64,000 bases of DNA. Origin: Flexivirga alba. GTDB lineage: Bacteria > Actinomycetota > Actinomycetes > Actinomycetales > Dermatophilaceae. This document shows positions 60,413-64,000 of the stretch, piece by piece. Location of the stretch: the NCBI RefSeq assembly GCF_042661025.1, contig NZ_JBHSWH010000001.1, positions 4,464,001 through 4,528,000 of the forward strand, written 5' to 3'. The position numbers and the translations under genes are program-made. Below the pieces are notes generated by a model. That model saw only the letters and a list, made by a program, of their open reading frames with translations, did not search any database and was not told the origin of the DNA. Within the stretch, counting starts at the first letter, position 1; every line of letters starts with the position of its first letter.

Positions 60413-61303
60413 GTGAGTAGCAGCTCGGTCCCCGCACCGTTCGAGTCCGTCGACGAGGTGTCGCAGGCTCTTCAGGACGCGGGATACCTTGCGTCCGAAG
60501 AGATTTCGACCACCGTCTATCTCGCCGCTGCCCTCGGCCGACCGATCCTGGTGGAAGGCCCGGCGGGCGTCGGCAAGACTGCGTTGGCCGCGGCGTTGTC
60601 GCAGGCTCTCGACCAGCGCCTGGTTCGGTTGCAGTGCTACGAAGGCGTCGATGAGGCCCGTGCGCTCTACGAGTGGAACCACGCCAAGCAGCTGCTACGG
60701 ATCACCGCCGAGCAGGGATCTGAGTGGGACGAGCTGCGGACCGACATCTTCGGCGAGGAGTTCCTGCTCCCCCGCCCACTGCTGACCGCCGTACGCAGCG
60801 AGCAGCCTGTCGTCCTGCTGATCGACGAGGTCGACAAGGCCGACGAGGAGATGGAAGGCCTACTACTGGAGCTGCTTTCGGAGTTCCAGGTGACCATCCC
60901 CGAGCTGGGCACCTTGCGAGCCAACCATCGGCCACTGGTCGTGCTCACCTCCAACGCGACCCGCGAGCTGTCCGAGGCACTGCGTCGCCGTTGCCTCTTC
61001 CTGCACATCGACTACCCCTCCGCCGAACTCGAGCAGCGCATCGTCCAGTCCCACGTGCCCGAGTTGCCCGACGCACTCGCAGCCTCCGTGGTGCGGGTCG
61101 TCGGCGCGTTGCGCGCGCTCGAACTGCGCAAGGCGCCGTCGGTCGCCGAGACCGTCGACTGGGCGGGCACCCTGCTCAGTTTGGGAGCGACCGAGCTCGA
61201 CCCGGCCACCGTCCGCCGCACGCTCGGCGTGATCCTGAAGCACAACAGCGACATCGAGCTCGCCCACAAGAAGCTCGAACTCGATCGTGATCTCGCCGGC
61301 TGA
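60413..61303 (+). CDS. MoxR-family AAA+ ATPase
   Basis: 296 residues. Walker A VEGPAGVGKTALAAAL near residue 50, Walker B VLLIDEVDKADEEMEGLLLELLSEFQV, sensor LTSNATRELSEALRRRCLFLHIDYP. Of the CoxD/MoxR type that activates or inserts metal in VWA-partner systems. Overlaps the start of the VWA gene, the standard pair. Confidence 0.93.
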   Translation: MSSSSVPAPFESVDEVSQALQDAGYLASEEISTTVYLAAALGRPILVEGPAGVGKTALAAALSQALDQRLVRLQCYEGVDEARALYEWNHAKQLLRITAEQGSEWDELRTDIFGEEFLLPRPLLTAVRSEQPVVLLIDEVDKADEEMEGLLLELLSEFQVTIPELGTLRANHRPLVVLTSNATRELSEALRRRCLFLHIDYPSAELEQRIVQSHVPELPDALAASVVRVVGALRALELRKAPSVAETVDWAGTLLSLGATELDPATVRRTLGVILKHNSDIELAHKKLELDRDLAG

Positions 61304-62777
61304 GCGGGACGAGTCTGCCCCCGTTGCAAGCCGATTCATCCGACTCGGCGCGGCGATGCGCGGGCACGGCATACGCATCGGACCCAGCGAAGTGACCGAC
61401 GCGGCACGCGTCGCCACGGCGCTCGGCTTCGACGACCGCACCCGGTTACGCGCGGGTATGGCGGCCGCGATGGTCCGGCGACACGAGGATCGCGTCACCT
61501 TCGACCAGCTCTTCGACATCTACTTCCCCGCGGCGACCGGCGCGCGGACAACCACCGGCACTCCGGCGGACGAGGCCGAGCTGCGCGAGCAACTCGCCCG
61601 GGCGCTGGCCACCGGCGACGAAGCCGAGCTGGACCGGCTGGCCGCCGCTGCGGTCGAGCTGCTCGGCGCCATCGATGAGACAGAGCCCGACCGCGGCTGG
61701 AGCTCGGCACGCACCCTCGAGGCGCTCGCGCCGCAGCGCGCGATCTCGGCGGCCCACCAGCAACTGCGCGCGACCCAAGAGGGCTCCGGCGGCGAGGGCG
61801 ACGCCCAGGGCCCCGGCTCCGGTATGACGCCAGCGGCCTCCGCGGGCGTCGACACCTCCTGGGCGGTCAACCCGTGGGACCGGCCGCCGACCCGCCCGGA
61901 GCAACTCACCGACCGCGTCGACCGCGACGAGCTACGCCGCAGGGTCGAGGACTTCCGCGGCCGGGTCGGCACCGAGACCCGCAGGCGCAACGCCGAACTG
62001 CGCGACCGCGACCGGCTGGCCCAACTGGCGGTGCCGGCCACGCTCCGACAGCGCGATTTCGTCAGCTCCGGCGAGCGCCAACTCGAGCAGCTGCGCCACG
62101 AGATCGACCCACTGGCACGCAAACTCGCGGCCCGGATGACCGCCCGCGAGCGCGCCGGACGCGGCAGCATCGACGTGCGCCGCACCTTGCGCGCCTCCAT
62201 GTCCACCGGCGGTGTGCCGATCAAACCGGCATACCGCAACCGAGCGCCGCACCGCCCCGACCTCGTGCTGTTGGCCGACCTGTCCGGCTCGGTGGGCGGC
62301 TTCTCGACGTTCACCATGCTGCTGATGCAGGCGTTGCACCAGCACTTCCGCCGCGTGCGGGTCTTCGGCTTCGTCAGCAGCACCGCCGAGATCACCGACG
62401 TCGTGCACGAGTTGCCGCCGGGCACGTCGCTGACCAGTTGGGCGCTGAGCACGCCGGAGCTGATCGGCCGCGGCACCAACTCCAGCTACGGCTGGGCGCT
62501 GCGCACCTTCGCCCGCGGCCATCTCGACGCCATCACCAAACGATCGACGGTGCTGGTTTTGGGCGACGCCCGCAACAACTACGGCGACCCGAACGTCGCC
62601 GATCTCGAGCGGGTGCGTGACCGTGCGCGGCACATCGCCTGGCTCAACCCGGAGCCGAGATCGCTGTGGGGTCAAGGGGACTCGGCCGTGCGGAGCTATC
62701 GAGAAGCGGTGCCCATGCACGAATGCCGGAACCTGGACCAGTTGCGCGACTTCGTCGCCGACACGATGCCTACTTGA
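61287..62777 (+). CDS. VWA domain protein (CoxE-like)
   Basis: 496 residues. C-terminal von Willebrand A domain with the metal-ion-dependent adhesion site LLADLSGSVGGFS (DxSxS) and GRGTNSSYGWAL, typical of CoxE-type partners of MoxR ATPases. N-terminal region is helical and carries ERDESAPVASRFIRLGAAMRGHGIRIGPSEV. The pair usually matures a metalloenzyme encoded nearby; no CO dehydrogenase genes are in this window, so its client is unknown. Starts inside moxR by 17 bases. Confidence 0.92.
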   Translation: MISPAERDESAPVASRFIRLGAAMRGHGIRIGPSEVTDAARVATALGFDDRTRLRAGMAAAMVRRHEDRVTFDQLFDIYFPAATGARTTTGTPADEAELREQLARALATGDEAELDRLAAAAVELLGAIDETEPDRGWSSARTLEALAPQRAISAAHQQLRATQEGSGGEGDAQGPGSGMTPAASAGVDTSWAVNPWDRPPTRPEQLTDRVDRDELRRRVEDFRGRVGTETRRRNAELRDRDRLAQLAVPATLRQRDFVSSGERQLEQLRHEIDPLARKLAARMTARERAGRGSIDVRRTLRASMSTGGVPIKPAYRNRAPHRPDLVLLADLSGSVGGFSTFTMLLMQALHQHFRRVRVFGFVSSTAEITDVVHELPPGTSLTSWALSTPELIGRGTNSSYGWALRTFARGHLDAITKRSTVLVLGDARNNYGDPNVADLERVRDRARHIAWLNPEPRSLWGQGDSAVRSYREAVPMHECRNLDQLRDFVADTMPT

Positions 62778-62851
62778 GGGCGCGGCTGACCCGCTTCGGC
62801 ATACTGGCTGCCACCATGACTCTCATTCTGAACAAGCACAGGAGGCTTGGG

Positions 62852-64000
62852 ATGCGTTGGCGTTGCAGGGAGCTTGCGACTCGCATCGCCAATGCAGAAC
62901 AAGCCACCATGCCTTTTCGAGTGACCGCTGCTGCCCTGGGCGCAGCCATACTCCTGAGCGCAACTGCGCCCGCGTATGCCGCCACCGACGCGGCCGGCGC
63001 ACCGTCCGAGGTGCGGTTCAGCACCGCGCGCGGTGACGCACCTGACTTGCACCCGGGCGTCTACCAGACCACCGCACCGAGCGGTAGCACCGAGCGCTAC
63101 GCCGCGATCAAACGCCGCAAGGACGCAGCGGTGACGGTGGCGATCTTCGGTTCCGTGGACGCGGACATCACCACCTCCGACGGCAACACCACGTGCTCCG
63201 ACAGCGGCGTCAGCCTGAGCAACAGCGACACCGGCTACACCTTCGTGTATGTCGACGGCGCAGAAGGCAAGCGCCAGTCCTATCAGTCCGACGACTGCAA
63301 GACCGCCACCGACCTGATCCTGCAGATCAAGGCCTCCTCCTCTTCATCCTCCGCCACAGCGAGCGGACCCTTGCAATTTGCCGTCACGGTCGAGCCGAAG
63401 ATCGAGAACCTCGGGTCCCCCGCGCCCAAGAGCCAGCAGAACGAGATCAAGGCTCCGAGCAAGAGCGGCGATGCCCGCACGCTCAGCGACCAGCTGTTCG
63501 CCGCCACCAGCCTGCCGCCGGGCAGCTATCCGGTCGACCTGACGCCGGGCAAGCTCGCCGTCGCCCGGATCCGTGTCGGCTGGGGGCAGCGGCTCGCGGC
63601 TTCGGTCGACGCACCGCGCAACGGCAGCAATTTCGCGCCGGACGAATCGCTCGAGCTAACGGTCGCTGCCTTCAGCCCGCAGTGGGCTCCGGTGGGTGGC
63701 GGCAGCGGCTCACAGTTGCTCTTCAAGAACGAGTCGACCGAGCAGACCGCGGGCACCTACACGGCGCCGGTCAATGCGGCCAATCGCAACGTCAGCTACG
63801 ACACCGCGGGTGACGTCGGGACCAGCGAGGCGCAGTGGACCACCGTCGCCGGCTGGTACTACGTCGTGGTGCAGCTCGGCGCGTCCGACAAGGGCGAGAA
63901 GCTCACCACGAAGAAGCTGCCCGCCCGACTGAACCTCGCGGTCAGCGGCTCCCCCACCGCCGGCCCGAGCTATGTCGCCGCCGACGGACAGGCTGCCGCA
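62852..64000 (+). CDS. secreted/surface protein of unknown family, cut by window edge
   Basis: Open for 383 codons to the right edge. ATG 62852 with GGAGG upstream. N-terminal signal peptide region (MPFRVTAAALGAAILLSATAPAYAA, preceded by a short charged stretch), then a mature part rich in Ser/Thr/Asp with GSVDADITTSDGNTTCSDSGVS and a serine-rich linker (residues 166-172). Only two Cys visible so far in the first part. Looks like a large extracellular repeat or adhesin-like protein in actinobacteria; no family is recognised. Follows the MoxR-VWA pair by 74 bases. Confidence 0.65.
   Translation, partial: MRWRCRELATRIANAEQATMPFRVTAAALGAAILLSATAPAYAATDAAGAPSEVRFSTARGDAPDLHPGVYQTTAPSGSTERYAAIKRRKDAAVTVAIFGSVDADITTSDGNTTCSDSGVSLSNSDTGYTFVYVDGAEGKRQSYQSDDCKTATDLILQIKASSSSSSATASGPLQFAVTVEPKIENLGSPAPKSQQNEIKAPSKSGDARTLSDQLFAATSLPPGSYPVDLTPGKLAVARIRVGWGQRLAASVDAPRNGSNFAPDESLELTVAAFSPQWAPVGGGSGSQLLFKNESTEQTAGTYTAPVNAANRNVSYDTAGDVGTSEAQWTTVAGWYYVVVQLGASDKGEKLTTKKLPARLNLAVSGSPTAGPSYVAADGQAAA

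Noticed and set aside
1..64000. CRISPR array, insertion sequence or transposase genes
   Set aside because: No spaced repeat series and no transposase-like or integrase-like protein was found. The only repeats are the pairs described above.
1..64000. tRNA or rRNA genes
   Set aside because: No cloverleaf-type arms with a T-loop GTTCNANNC near a CCA-type end were noticed by eye; a computational search was not possible, so a short tRNA could still be missed.
1..64000. GNCATAC as a strand-polar replication/segregation signal (KOPS-like)
   Set aside because: Copies are nearly balanced between strands (about 65 to 56 by eye), unlike polar signals.

Overview
The window is high-GC (roughly two-thirds G+C) actinobacterial chromosome. 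An F420-type luciferase-like monooxygenase, a TIGR03089-type protein, DUF222/HNH endonucleases, an LCP wall ligase and many leaderless promoters (TANNNT about 7 nt before ATG/GTG) all fit an actinomycete, most likely a Micrococcales relative of Dermacoccaceae or Intrasporangiaceae. The genus is an inference.

Layout. (a) 1-7.3 kb: end of an MFS gene, an acyl-activation cassette (ligase, acyl carrier protein, SDR reductase), then pseH, pseI and a methyltransferase-like protein. (b) 7.3-12.2 kb: an accessory island with MazEF, a DUF1871-like protein, a P-loop kinase and VapBC, flanked by two inverted copies of a non-coding repeat, followed by a Doc remnant, a secreted-protein remnant and a decayed HNH endonuclease. 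(c) 12.2-20.5 kb: the rest of the glycan locus: three transferase-like or unknown proteins, pseC, pseB, pseG and a pseF-aldo/keto reductase fusion. Together (a) and (c) encode all six pseudaminic acid steps from UDP-GlcNAc to CMP-Pse. The island sits in the middle. (d) 20.5-31.9 kb: TIGR03089, ketoacid CoA transferase, a GT2, an LCP protein, a second VapBC, acyl-CoA dehydrogenase, LLM oxidoreductase, UDP-glucose dehydrogenase, PurE/PurK and GtrA. (e) 31.9-36.2 kb: a two-component system, an adenylate cyclase, BirA, and a TMEM165/GDT1 transporter behind a yybP-ykoY (manganese) riboswitch. (f) 36.2-53.3 kb: mixed functions including two kinase-fold proteins, an intact DUF222/HNH gene, a secreted nuclease, MOSC, DUF885 peptidase, an Na+/H+ antiporter fused to a UBP-type zinc finger, Maf, three MFS carriers and an ArsR-type regulator. 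(g) 53.3-64 kb: a cobalamin riboswitch controlling metE, YihY, a MerR-controlled acyl-CoA carboxylase/dehydrogenase pair, a MoxR-VWA pair and a truncated secreted protein.

Two window-wide observations stand out. First, the heptamer GNCATAC (either strand) occurs about 120 times by eye, roughly six times the composition expectation. It appears in all reading phases and drags in otherwise rare ATA and TAT codons; it is nearly absent from the accessory island. Second, at least six conserved genes each carry one single-base indel (HNH, the 13.3-15.0 kb transferase, pseG, pseF-AKR, DUF2695, DUF885), which points to base-level assembly error, to decay, or to both.
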